Source of the DNA: Chloroflexota bacterium
GTDB taxonomy: Bacteria; Chloroflexota; UBA11872; VXNJ01
DNA length: 62,231 bases
Direction of reading: 5' to 3'
Assembly: GCA_030744875.1 (NCBI GenBank)
Contig: JASLPR010000056.1
Span: forward strand, 1-62,231
A program made the position numbers and the translations under genes. The stretch's first letter is position 1. Each line of letters opens with the position of its first letter. Shown piece by piece: positions 38,922 to 48,688 of this stretch. Below the pieces are notes generated by a model. That model saw only the letters and a program-made list of their open reading frames with translations, searched no databases and was not told the origin of the DNA.

Positions 38922-40027
38922 GCTCCCAATACCAGTTGGATCGTCACTTCGGTCAGCCTCCGCAATTCATCGTGGGGCATGAACTCGGTCACCGCATGGG
39001 CGTCGCGGTAGCCGGCCCCCATGCACACCGTATTCATGCCCTTCGCGTTGAACTCATGCGCATCGCTGCCGCCGCCGGTCGAGATGCGGTTCGGCGTCAG
39101 TCCCGCCGCCCGGATCGCCGCTTCGGCCCGCACCAATGCCGGGTCATCGTCCCCGAGTTGGTAGGCCCGCACAAACGGCTCCACCGCGTAGTCCACGCTA
39201 CCGGCGTAGTGCTCGGCGGCCTCGTTCATCGCCGCGCACATCACCGCCATCTGGGCGTCCAGGCGCTCCTCGCTGAGGCTGCGGGCCTGGGCCTCCAGGC
39301 GCGCGTACGGGGCCACGATATTCAGCGCCTGCCCGCCGGTGATCGTGCCGATATTGGCGACCGTGCCGGCGTCGATCCGGCCCAGCGGCATGTTGGCGAT
39401 CGCCCGCGACATGATTGAAATCGCGCTCACCCCGGCTTCGGGCTCGATCCCGGCGTGGGCCGCCCGCCCGTGGAAATCGGCCTGCAGGCGCCGGGTCCCC
39501 GGGGCCTCGGTCACCACGTCGCCCACCGGCGAACCGGCGTCCAGCACGAACCCCACCGTCGCCGCGATCGACTCCGGTGCAAACGCCTTCGAGCCCACGT
39601 GGCCCACGTCCTCACCGATCGTGAACACCAGGTCCACCGGCCCATGCGCCGCCCCGGACCCCTCCACGGCCAGCACCGCCTCGACGATGGCCGCCACACC
39701 GGCCTTGTTGTCGGCGCCCAGGATTGTGCTGCCGTCGGTCCCGACCCCTTCTTCGTCCACCACCAGCTTCAGCCCCGCCGTCGACTGCACGGTGTCCATG
39801 TGGGCGTTCAGCATTATCGGCGCCGCGTCACTCTCCCGGTCCGGCCACATCCCGATGAGGTTCCCGATCGCGTCGCGCTTGAAATCCACCTCGGCCGGCT
39901 CCAGTAGCTCCGTCAAAACCGCCACCACCCGGTCCTCATCGCCGAAGTACGAATCCACCCGCAGCAGCGCCAGGAAGGTCTCCAGCAACCGCTCGGTCGA
40001 AGGCTCTGGATTTGACATAAAGGTCAT
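38918..40027 (-). CDS. M20 family peptidase (PepT-like)
   Basis: IMLNAHMDTVQ; ILGADNKAGVAAIVEAVLA; STGGGSDAHEFNAKG. Confidence 0.92.
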   Translation of the reverse strand: MTFMSNPEPSTERLLETFLALLRVDSYFGDEDRVVAVLTELLEPAEVDFKRDAIGNLIGMWPDRESDAAPIMLNAHMDTVQSTAGLKLVVDEEGVGTDGSTILGADNKAGVAAIVEAVLAVEGSGAAHGPVDLVFTIGEDVGHVGSKAFAPESIAATVGFVLDAGSPVGDVVTEAPGTRRLQADFHGRAAHAGIEPEAGVSAISIMSRAIANMPLGRIDAGTVANIGTITGGQALNIVAPYARLEAQARSLSEERLDAQMAVMCAAMNEAAEHYAGSVDYAVEPFVRAYQLGDDDPALVRAEAAIRAAGLTPNRISTGGGSDAHEFNAKGMNTVCMGAGYRDAHAVTEFMPHDELRRLTEVTIQLVLGA

Positions 40028-40146
40028 TGCTCCCGGCCGCTGATTGTGCGTCGTGCATTATGACCCAAGCATCGAAATTGGTTGCCCGCCATAATGGCCG
40101 CGGCGAGCGTAGTCACTGCCTCAAGAGAACGTCCAGGAGACACCAG

Positions 40147-41520
40147 GTGAACGTAGTACTTGTCGTTATCGACACCCTCCGCCGCGACCACGTCGGCTGC
40201 TATGGCAACGACTGGATCAGCACCCCGACCCTCGACTCGCTGGCCGCCGATTCCGCCCGCTTCACCAACGTCTATCCCGAGGCCCTGCCCACCCTGCAGG
40301 TCCGCCAGTCCATCTACACCGGCAACCGCCTCTTTCCCTTCAACGACCATGCCTCGACCAAGGGGGATTTCGTCCGCTGGCCCGGCTGGCACCCGGTCGC
40401 CGAACCCCAGGTCACGTTGGCCGAGATCATGGCCCACGCCGGCTACCGCACCGGCGTCGTCACCGACACTTACCATCAGTTCAAGCCCTCCATGAACTAC
40501 CACCGCGGCTTCCACCAGTTCAACTGGATACGCGGACAGGAAGGCGACGCCCACGGCTCCTCCACCGTCATGGCCAACGCCGACCTGTCGGAGATCATCC
40601 ACCCTGGCTTTATCGGTACCCCGCGCGAGTGGTCGCTGCGCCGCTACCTGGCCAACACCCGCGACCACCACTACGAAGAGGACTATTTCGCTCCGCGCGT
40701 CTTTCGCGGCGCGATGGAGTTCGTTGAAGACAACCACGAGGACGACTTCTTCCTGGTCATCGACTCCTTCGACCCCCACGAGCCCTGGGACCCGCCGCCT
40801 TGGTACGCCGAGATGTACGACCCGGGCTACGAAGGCAAGAACATCGTCTGGCCCACCTACGGTCCGGCCGAGCTGCTTTCAGGAGCCGAGCAAAACCACA
40901 TCCGCGCCAACTTCGCCGGCGAGGTCACCATGGTCGACCGCTGGCTGGGCCATTTCGTCGACAAGCTCCGCGACCTCGACATCCTCGACGACACCCTGCT
41001 GGTCGTGATGTCCGACCACGGCATGCCGCTGAATGAGCGTGGCGTCATCGGCAAGTATGAAGACCACCTCTACCCCGAGTTGACCGACATCATCATGCTT
41101 ATCCGCGACCCGGCCGGTACCGGCGCCGGGCAGGTCGTCGATGGGTACGTCTACGATCACGACGTCATGCCGACCGTGCTGGCCCGCCTCGGCATCGAGC
41201 CGCCATTGCCGGTCGATGGCATCGACCTGGCCCCGGCCATCGCCGGCCAATCGACGGGCCGCGACTACGTCACCTGCTGCTTCGGTCAGTACCTGCAGTA
41301 CCAGGACCCGGCCTGGTGGTACATCGCCTTGCGCGACGGCTCGGAGCCGCGACTCTACGACCGCGCCGCCGACCCGGACCTGCGCACCAACGTCGCGGCG
41401 GACAATTCCGACCGCTGCGCCGCGATCTACGCCCTGCTGCTGGCCGACGCTGGCGGCGACATCCGCGCGATCACCCCTGCCGAGCTCCGCACCGAAGGCG
41501 AGTGGTACGACAAGGCGTAG
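40147..41520 (+). CDS. Sulfatase-fold hydrolase lacking the formylglycine Cys
   Basis: VNVVLVVIDTLRRDHVGCYGN; EALPTLQVRQSIYTGNR; LLVVMSDHGMPLNERG. Confidence 0.88.
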   Translation: MNVVLVVIDTLRRDHVGCYGNDWISTPTLDSLAADSARFTNVYPEALPTLQVRQSIYTGNRLFPFNDHASTKGDFVRWPGWHPVAEPQVTLAEIMAHAGYRTGVVTDTYHQFKPSMNYHRGFHQFNWIRGQEGDAHGSSTVMANADLSEIIHPGFIGTPREWSLRRYLANTRDHHYEEDYFAPRVFRGAMEFVEDNHEDDFFLVIDSFDPHEPWDPPPWYAEMYDPGYEGKNIVWPTYGPAELLSGAEQNHIRANFAGEVTMVDRWLGHFVDKLRDLDILDDTLLVVMSDHGMPLNERGVIGKYEDHLYPELTDIIMLIRDPAGTGAGQVVDGYVYDHDVMPTVLARLGIEPPLPVDGIDLAPAIAGQSTGRDYVTCCFGQYLQYQDPAWWYIALRDGSEPRLYDRAADPDLRTNVAADNSDRCAAIYALLLADAGGDIRAITPAELRTEGEWYDKA

Positions 41521-41540
41521 GCTTCGCCGGCTTCCCGTGG

Positions 41541-41562
41541 CCCAACCTACGTGCAGGTTGGG
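41541..41562. terminator. Candidate bidirectional terminator hairpin between convergent genes
   Basis: CCCAACCT-ACGTGC-AGGTTGGG, perfect 8-bp stem; no clear T-tract. Confidence 0.6.
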
Positions 41563-41571
41563 ACCTGTAGC

Positions 41572-42630
41572 TTACGCCTCGGTGAGCAACCGCAGGTATT
41601 CCCGGGCCAGCTCGAGGTCACGAAGCGCCTGCTGCGCGTCGCACATCGGCTCGCGCTCGCCGCGGATCGCGGCCACGAAATTCCGCGCCTGGGCGTACAT
41701 CGCGTGGGTCGAGGGCATCCCCGGACGGGTCGTCTCGGGCGGCAGGCCCTGCTCGGCGTCGCGCAGGATTTCCACCGTCCCGGCGCGATTCCGCGCCAGC
41801 GGCGGCGGCAGGTCCACCCGCACGTAACCCTTCGCAAAGCCCACCAGCGCCGACTCCTGCCAGTCCAGCGACGTCTCGTAGGGGCTCATCTCGATCGCCA
41901 CCGCCACCCCCGAGTCGCTCACTCCCGCTAGCAGCACGCCGGACGGATCGGCGTAGGTGATTTCGTAGTCCTCATCCAGCAGGAAGTTCACGTAGTTGAC
42001 CTGGTGGATGTAGTAATTCACGAACTTCACGTACTCCGCGTAGGCCGCCTCGTCCAGGTCCGCCGGGCGCTCCTCGGCCACCGATTCCGGGTACGGGTCG
42101 CTGGCGTCGATCAGGCCCTCGAAGCCGCCGGCGATCCAGTCACCGGCCGGCATCGTGACCCGCACATAGCGCAGTTTGCCCACCTCGCCCGACTGCTTCA
42201 GAGTGCGGATATGGTCCCGGGCGAACTCCGAGGCCGGGTCGCTGCGCTTGTGATAGCCGGGCATCACCCAGGCGTCGCCGGCCGCGATCTTCTCGAGCAG
42301 GAACCGCCCGCCGGCGACGCTCGCCGCCAGCGGTTTCTCGATGAACAGCGGAACCCCGGCCTCCAGCAATTCGGGCAGCAACCGGGCGTGATGCTCGAAC
42401 TGCTGCGAGGCGACGATGCCGTCCAGTTCTTCATTCGCGAGCATCGCCGCCGCGTCCGGGTAGACGTTGGGGATGCCGTAGGCCGCTGCCACCCGCCGCG
42501 CGGTTTCCTGCCGCACATCCGCCACCGCCACGACTTCGCATTCCGAGATCACCGCGTAGTTGCGCAGGTGCGCGCACTGTCCCATCCGCCCCACGCCGAC
42601 AAAGCCGATTCGCACCTTCTCCGCCGGCAT
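41572..42630 (-). CDS. Gfo/Idh/MocA family oxidoreductase
   Basis: VRIGFVGVGRMGQCAHLRNYAVISECEVVAVADVR; FIEKPLAASV. Confidence 0.92.
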   Translation of the reverse strand: MPAEKVRIGFVGVGRMGQCAHLRNYAVISECEVVAVADVRQETARRVAAAYGIPNVYPDAAAMLANEELDGIVASQQFEHHARLLPELLEAGVPLFIEKPLAASVAGGRFLLEKIAAGDAWVMPGYHKRSDPASEFARDHIRTLKQSGEVGKLRYVRVTMPAGDWIAGGFEGLIDASDPYPESVAEERPADLDEAAYAEYVKFVNYYIHQVNYVNFLLDEDYEITYADPSGVLLAGVSDSGVAVAIEMSPYETSLDWQESALVGFAKGYVRVDLPPPLARNRAGTVEILRDAEQGLPPETTRPGMPSTHAMYAQARNFVAAIRGEREPMCDAQQALRDLELAREYLRLLTEA

Positions 42631-42965
42631 GGGCGCCCTCCCCGGTGGTCCCGCGATGTTCGGTCAATGCCGCCGAGATTAGCGCATGCGGCGGAACCGG
42701 GATCGACGGGAAAGCGGGAACGGCCGGTGGCGGGTGTTGGCCGGAAGAGGAATCAGGCGAAACCGTCGAGCCGATCTTGCCAGCCGCATCGCCCCGCCAA
42801 TCCCTTCAAGACCAGTCCAGCGCAGTCACCGCCGCCACTCAGCACCGCCCTCATCCGCCGAATCCCGCCCTGTTCGTAAGCGCACGTAGCGCCTCCCGGG
42901 ACGCCGCCGCGTGATTTCCCTAATATCGGTCCGACCGCCACAACCGCACCCGCAAAGGGGACCCA

Positions 42966-43829
42966 ATGCCCAGAATCAAAGTCGTCGGCGCCGGAACCCC
43001 CAGCCGCACCCCCAACCGCTGGGGCACCTGCTTCCTGCTCGAAATCGGCGGCGAATGGCTGATGATCGACTGCGGCCCCGCAGCCACCTACAAGATGTAC
43101 CAGATGGACGTCTCCCCCACCGAGATCGAGCACCTCTTCTTCACCCACCTGCACTCCGACCACATCTCCGACTACCCCTGCTTCCTGATGACCCGCTTCG
43201 ACCAGTGCAACGGCACCCAGCCCGACCTGCAGGTCTACGGGCCGGAGCCGATCAAGGACGTCACCGAGCGCATCTGGAGCAAAGAGCGCGGCGCGTTGTG
43301 GTACGACGTCGTCGCCCGCACCAACCATCCGATGAGCGTCCACGCTTATCACACCCGCGGCGGCGAGGGCGACCGGCCCGAGCCCGTCATCCACGTCCAC
43401 GAGTACACCGACGGCAAGGTCGCCAGCGGCAAGACCTGGGAATGTACGGCCCTGGAAGTCAAGCACGCCCAGCCGTACATCAACTGCTACGGGTTCCGGT
43501 TCGAGACCGAGGAAGGCGTCATTGCGTTCAGCGGCGACACCGCGCCCACCGAGGCCGTGGTCGAGCTGGCCCGCGACGCGGACATGTTCGTGCAGGAGAT
43601 CGTCCGCCGCGAGGCCGACATCGCCGACCGCCCCAGCCGCATTTCGGAGACCGGCAGCATCGGCGCCGCCAAGATGGCGGCCGAAGCCGGCGCCAAGCGG
43701 ATGCTGGTCAACCACCAGGGCGGCGATCTCGAAAACCTGGACGCCATGGCCGTCGCCATCCAGGACGTCAAAGCCCACTACGACGGCCCGCTCTACTGGG
43801 CCCAGGACTTCACCGAAGTCGAGTGGTAA
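42966..43829 (+). CDS. MBL-fold hydrolase, RNase Z/AtsA-like
   Basis: MIDCGPAATYKM; LFFTHLHSDHISDYP; GVIAFSGDTAPT; LVNHQGG. Confidence 0.9.
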   Translation: MPRIKVVGAGTPSRTPNRWGTCFLLEIGGEWLMIDCGPAATYKMYQMDVSPTEIEHLFFTHLHSDHISDYPCFLMTRFDQCNGTQPDLQVYGPEPIKDVTERIWSKERGALWYDVVARTNHPMSVHAYHTRGGEGDRPEPVIHVHEYTDGKVASGKTWECTALEVKHAQPYINCYGFRFETEEGVIAFSGDTAPTEAVVELARDADMFVQEIVRREADIADRPSRISETGSIGAAKMAAEAGAKRMLVNHQGGDLENLDAMAVAIQDVKAHYDGPLYWAQDFTEVEW

Positions 43830-43872
43830 GGGTCCACGACCCTATTCCTTTCGATCTCGTAACCGGAATCCT

Positions 43873-44843
43873 CTAGAGTCCCAATGCTTCGAGGTCGGCG
43901 AGGGTCATGCCGGGGAGGATTTCGGGTTCGTAGAGGAGGCGGATGATGGCGCGGTCGATGGCGGCGAATTCGGTGGTATCGCTCCAGCCCTGATAGAAGG
44001 CGCTCCTCGGGTAGCCCCAGGAATCTTGGAGTAGTCCGAGTCCTTGGGTCATCTCTTCCCTGATCTGGTGGCGGCGAGTGGTGCTCGATTGTTCAGTGCC
44101 TACCCAGACCTCCATGCGGTATATCGTTCGACCCCAAACGGAGACATGGGCGAGGCAACAACACTCAGGGTCAAAGTACTGCTGGATGTCGGCGTACTCC
44201 GCGATGGTCGTGAAGTAGATCAGGGAGTTCCAGCCGGTGGTCACCCGGGAGATCGAGAGGCCGGTCAGGGAACTCAATTCGACAGCGACACGGTCGATTT
44301 CATCTAGATCGCTCTGGGTGGATGAGCCGCGGACGGCGAGACGGATGGGGCCGTACCACTTGTAGGTAATGGCAGGCCCAAGGCCTCCCTCCCCGCCAAG
44401 GGCGATCTCTTTGAAGTAGGCGATTTCGGCCTGCGAGTAGCACTGGTTGAGGGGGGCGGGGTTGGAGTCGCAGTTGGGGCCTGCGTGAGTGTGCTTTCGA
44501 GAAGTACGGTTCCCGGCGGATCGATGGCGGAGCCGGTCCAGTAGACCAACCCATCGACGGTCCAGGCCCAGTGGTTCCAGCCGTCGGTGAAGGTGGGGGT
44601 GTTGGTTGACCTGCGATAGAAGGAAAGGCCTGTGGATGTCTGCTGGAGGACGTCGCCGTTCGCAGGGCTTGAGTGGTTGCATTCGATGGGGTCGCTCATC
44701 GTGTCGCCAAGGAGTGATTTGAGGTGGGCGAAGCCGAAGGTGAAGGTGGGGGTTTCGAGGGGAGGGCGGTAGGGAGCGGCGGCGCTGGAGGTGGCCGGCA
44801 GGAGGGCAAGCGTTAGGACGAGGGCGAGAAGGAGGCGTTTCAT
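43873..44843 (-). pseudogene. Secreted DUF2927-like protein, frame split at a C6 tract
   Basis: Signal peptide ORF (MKRLLLALVLTLALLPATSSA) and downstream frame YSQAEIAYFKEIALGGEGGLG...REEMTQGLGLLQDSWGYPRSAFYQGWSDTTEFAAIDRAIIRLLYEPEILPGM. Confidence 0.65.
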
Positions 44844-45134
44844 TCGTGTTTACCGCGCCGGGCCTGAATGATGGCCGTAGCGACGTAGCCGAGTACTGCG
44901 GCGGCGATCAGGCAGTCGGGGCCTACCGTGCTACTGAGATTTGAACCGGTTGCCATGTCGATCGCGACCTTGCCAAGCAACACGACCTACCAGGCTCCAA
45001 AGCTTGCGGCAATCCAGACCTGCCATCAGGGCCAAGGGTCCTTGTCCGGCACGTCCCCACCCATCAGTCACGGTCTCGCAGAAAGCCCACTGAGCCCCAG
45101 AGAAGCCCGATAGCCGGGGACAGAAGAAGGCGTC

Positions 45135-45278
45135 TTATCGTCGGCGTGGTCGGTCCTGGCTGCGCCGCAGGTAGGCGAAAAACTGGAGGGCCGCCGTGAT
45201 CAGGGCCCAGATGATTATGAGAGGCCACACCTGGCGAACCCCCTTCAGGATCAGATTCGCTTCCCAATAATAAGGCAT
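45135..45278 (-). CDS. Small membrane protein
   Basis: MPYYWEANLILKGVRQVWPLIIIWALITAALQFFAYLRRSQDRPRRR, one TM. Confidence 0.5.
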   Translation of the reverse strand: MPYYWEANLILKGVRQVWPLIIIWALITAALQFFAYLRRSQDRPRRR

Positions 45279-45435
45279 CCTTGCACTAGACCCTGTGATG
45301 GTGCGAAGCCCGGCGATCCTCCTGCTCAAGACTGCTCGCTCAAGGAGCCAACCCTACCTCCAATCCCCGTTTGAACTCCCCGCTGCGATGCGCGATTATC
45401 CGACCCCGTCAATCCGATCCCCCGGGAGGCCCCCT

Positions 45436-46358
45436 TTGGCAATCCAGAACGTAGCCCTCATCGGCGCCGGAATCATGGGCGCCGGCGTCGCCCGCAACAT
45501 CCTCAAGGGCGGCTACGCCGTCGCCGTTTACGACATCAACCCGGAAGCCGTCGCCGCGCTTGAGGCAGACGGTGCCCGCGCTGCCACCAGCGCCGCCGAC
45601 GCCGGCCGTGATGCCGACATCGCCATTACCGTCCTCCCGGCCCCGGTCCACCTGGAGGCCGCGGTCTTCGGCGAAGACGGCCTTGCCGGGACCCTCCGCG
45701 AGGGCGCCATCCTGATCCAGCAATCCACTGTCGACCCGGCTGCGGTCGTCGACCTGGCCCGTCGGCTTGAGCCGCAGGGCGTCAAGGTCCTCGACGCGCC
45801 AATGCTGCGCAACCCGGTCGCCGCCGCCGCCGGCACCCTGGGCTTCGTCATCGGCGGCGACGAAGACGCCCTCGCCGCCGCGGTCCCCATCTTCGATTGC
45901 ATGGGCGAGTCCACCGAGTACCTGGGCCCGGTCGGTACTGGATCGGCCCTGAAACTCGTCAACAACATGCTCAACATCACCATCCTGTGCGCGGCTCTTG
46001 AAGCCACCGCCCTGGGCATGAAAAGCGGGCTCACCCTCAAGCAGATGGTCACCGCCTTTTCAAAGACCTCCGTCTGGACCCGCCACCTGGCCACGTATCC
46101 GCAGGTCTTCGAAGAGCGCGACTTCACCCTCGGATTCATGACCGCGCTGGCCCACAAAGACATCCGCCTGGCGATGCACCATGCCGCCAGCGTCGAAGTC
46201 CCGCTCAACGTCGCCCACGCCGCCTACGACCTCATGGCCCGCGCCGAGGCTCAGGGCTACGGCCGCGACCAGTACTTCTCGGTGCTCAGGTGATCGAAGA
46301 ATCGGCCGGTGTCACCGTCGAGTGCGAAGACAAGGCCCCTCCCGGCCTGCCGACCTAG
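45436..46358 (+). pseudogene. NAD(P)-binding 3-hydroxyisobutyrate dehydrogenase-like, C-terminal frameshift
   Basis: VALIGAGIMGAGVARNILKGGYAVAVYD...; frame lost after YFSVLR, while the other frame encodes VIEESAGVTVECEDKAPPGLPT, matching the C-terminus of the paralog at 47578. Confidence 0.75.
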
Positions 46359-46398
46359 AGTCCACGGACTGCCGGGAAGGATCGTCGCGCTCTGTGCG

Positions 46399-46566
46399 CT
46401 ACGCCTTGCGGCGCATGCCGACTCCGAAGAAGAACAGCAACAGCACCGCCGCTCCCGCCAGCACTAGGACAACCGGGAGCGGGTTATCCGAAGAATTCGC
46501 GATTGCCGGAATCGATATCACCCCGAGTGCGGCAAACAACCCGAGGAGTGCAATAGCTAGGCTCAT
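46399..46566 (-). CDS. Small two-TM membrane protein
   Basis: MSLAIALLGLFAALGVISIPAIANSSDNPLPVVLVLAGAAVLLLFFFGVGMRRKA. Confidence 0.55.
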   Translation of the reverse strand: MSLAIALLGLFAALGVISIPAIANSSDNPLPVVLVLAGAAVLLLFFFGVGMRRKA

Positions 46567-46830
46567 ATCAGGGAGTCTCCAATCATCATCACCGATCCGC
46601 CCTGAAGCACGGCGCGGATCACCCACAGCATAGGACGACCGGGCCCCTGGTGTCCCTCTTCGGCCCGGCCACCTCCGTCGTAATCCAGGCAACTCTCATC
46701 CGCAGGCCGAGTCCGCTACCGATGAAGTCGCGCCCGTCCCCACCCCCTATTCGACATCATCTCGGCTGTTTAGATAGTAGAGCACCAACCCGCGCTTACC
46801 GTCACCGCCGTACATCACCAACCCGGTCGG

Positions 46831-47442
46831 TCATTCCCGGGCGCTGACCTCAAACCTGTGGCTCAACTGCCAAAGCACCCAGCCGGACACCAACCCCATC
46901 GCCGTCACCGAGGCGATCGCCGCGTAGTCCAGCCAGTTCGTGCCCGTCCACAAAAACAAGAACAGGAAGGGGTAGAACGTCAGCCAGGTCTTCAGCGCCA
47001 GCGGCGCCCGCACTCCCCGCGACGCCCCGAGGTAGAGCAGGAAATTCAGCAAGGGATAGGCGATCCCGTACAGCGCCGCCAGCCCGCCGTTCAAACCCCC
47101 GACGAACGCCAGTCCCGCCACCACCGTGATCTCGCGCACGTGATCGCTCACCTGGTCCACCAGCGCCCCGTAGTCCGACGCCTTCCCGGTGTGTCGGGCC
47201 AGCGCCCCGTCGATCCCGTCCACCAGCAGGGTGAAGACAAACAACGCCGAAGCCGCCCGGGGCGCCGGCTCGATCAGCAGTACGATCCCGACTCCCAGCG
47301 GCAGTTGCGCCAGCGACACTGCGTTGGGCGGCACCCCCAGCTTCGCCAGCGTCCAAATGGCCGGCCACAGCGCCGCCCGCAGACCCTGCCGAAACGGGCC
47401 CAGGATCAGCTTTTCCAACCCCGAATACGAATCCGCGCCCAT
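46831..47442 (-). CDS. CDP-alcohol phosphatidyltransferase family protein
   Basis: LLVDGIDGALARHTGKASDYGALVDQVSDHVRE, CDP-alcohol motif DG..AR......G..D...D. Confidence 0.9.
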   Translation of the reverse strand: MGADSYSGLEKLILGPFRQGLRAALWPAIWTLAKLGVPPNAVSLAQLPLGVGIVLLIEPAPRAASALFVFTLLVDGIDGALARHTGKASDYGALVDQVSDHVREITVVAGLAFVGGLNGGLAALYGIAYPLLNFLLYLGASRGVRAPLALKTWLTFYPFLFLFLWTGTNWLDYAAIASVTAMGLVSGWVLWQLSHRFEVSARE

Positions 47443-47577
47443 GCCCGATTCTAGAGCCGACCCCAAGCCTGGGACCGTTCCCAACCCGCGCCGACCGCGG
47501 GGATCGGTCAGCCAGTGGCCGGAATCCGCCGGGAGAGTGGAACGGACTGCGTCCTTCCGCGGGAAGCAGAAGCCCGC

Positions 47578-48510
47578 CTAGATGCTCCACTCAGGCAGAC
47601 CCTCCGGCTGCTTCCCCTCGTATTGCACCGTCACTCCCGCTGGCTCTTCTATGACTTTCAGAACCGACACATAGCTGTCCCGGGCGTAGCCCTGCGACTC
47701 CGCCCGCGCCATCAGTTCGTACGCCGAGTGCGCCACACTCAGCGGCACCTGCAGGCTCGTCGCGTGCTGCATCGCCAGCCGGATGTCCTTGTGCCCGAGC
47801 GCGGTCATGAACCCGGGGCTGAAATCGCGATCCTCAAAGACCTGCGAAATGCCGCTCAGGTGTCGCGCCCACGCCGGTGTCTTCGCGAACGCCGTCACCA
47901 TCTGCTCCAGCGTCAGCCCGCTCTTGACCCCCAGCACCGTCGCCTCCATCGCCGCGCACAGGATGGTCACGTTCAGCATGTTGTTCACCAGCTTCAGCGC
48001 CGACCCGGTGCCGACCGGCCCGATGTGCTCCACAGAGTCCGCCATGCAATCCAGCACCGGCCGCGCCTTGTTCAGGGCCGCCGCGTCCCCACCCACCACA
48101 AAGCCCAGCGTACCGTCCTCCGCCGCGGCCGGGCCGCGCAGCATCGGCGCGTCCAGCACCGCCACGCCCTGCGGCTCCAGCCGCCGCGCCAGGTCGATAA
48201 CCGTCGCCGGATCGATCGTGGACTGCTGCACTAGGACCGTCCCTTCCCCGGCCGTCTCCGCCACCCCACCCGCGCCGAACACCGCCGCCTCCAGGTGGGC
48301 CATCTCCGGCAGGACTGTCAGCACCACGTCGGCGCCGTCGCTGGCATCGGCCGCGCTCGCTGCCGCCCGGGCGCCAGCGCCCTCCAGCGTTCGCACGGCG
48401 TTCGCGTCCGTATCGAACACCGCCACCTCATAGCCGCCCTTCATGATGTTCCGCGCCGCACCGCTTCCCATCAGCCCGACGCCGATCACTGCTACCTTCT
48501 GAATTGCCAT
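47578..48510 (-). CDS. NAD(P)-dependent 3-hydroxyisobutyrate dehydrogenase-like
   Basis: VAVIGVGLMGSGAARNIMKGGYEVAVFDTD...GTGSALKLVNNMLNVTILCAAMEA. Confidence 0.92.
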   Translation of the reverse strand: MAIQKVAVIGVGLMGSGAARNIMKGGYEVAVFDTDANAVRTLEGAGARAAASAADASDGADVVLTVLPEMAHLEAAVFGAGGVAETAGEGTVLVQQSTIDPATVIDLARRLEPQGVAVLDAPMLRGPAAAEDGTLGFVVGGDAAALNKARPVLDCMADSVEHIGPVGTGSALKLVNNMLNVTILCAAMEATVLGVKSGLTLEQMVTAFAKTPAWARHLSGISQVFEDRDFSPGFMTALGHKDIRLAMQHATSLQVPLSVAHSAYELMARAESQGYARDSYVSVLKVIEEPAGVTVQYEGKQPEGLPEWSI

Positions 48511-48688
48511 GCTGCGCTCCTGTTCCGTTTCGCCGGAGAAAGACCTTATCGCCGCTCGCGCGCCTCAGCATGACACGTCTACCCCCCGCCCCGCCCCGGC
48601 CCGCCAGCCGGTCCGAAAGCCCGGCGGCGCCCGCTGCCGTCGCCACGTCACAGCGTGCGTCCGCTGATAGAACCAGGGACCCGGTGGG

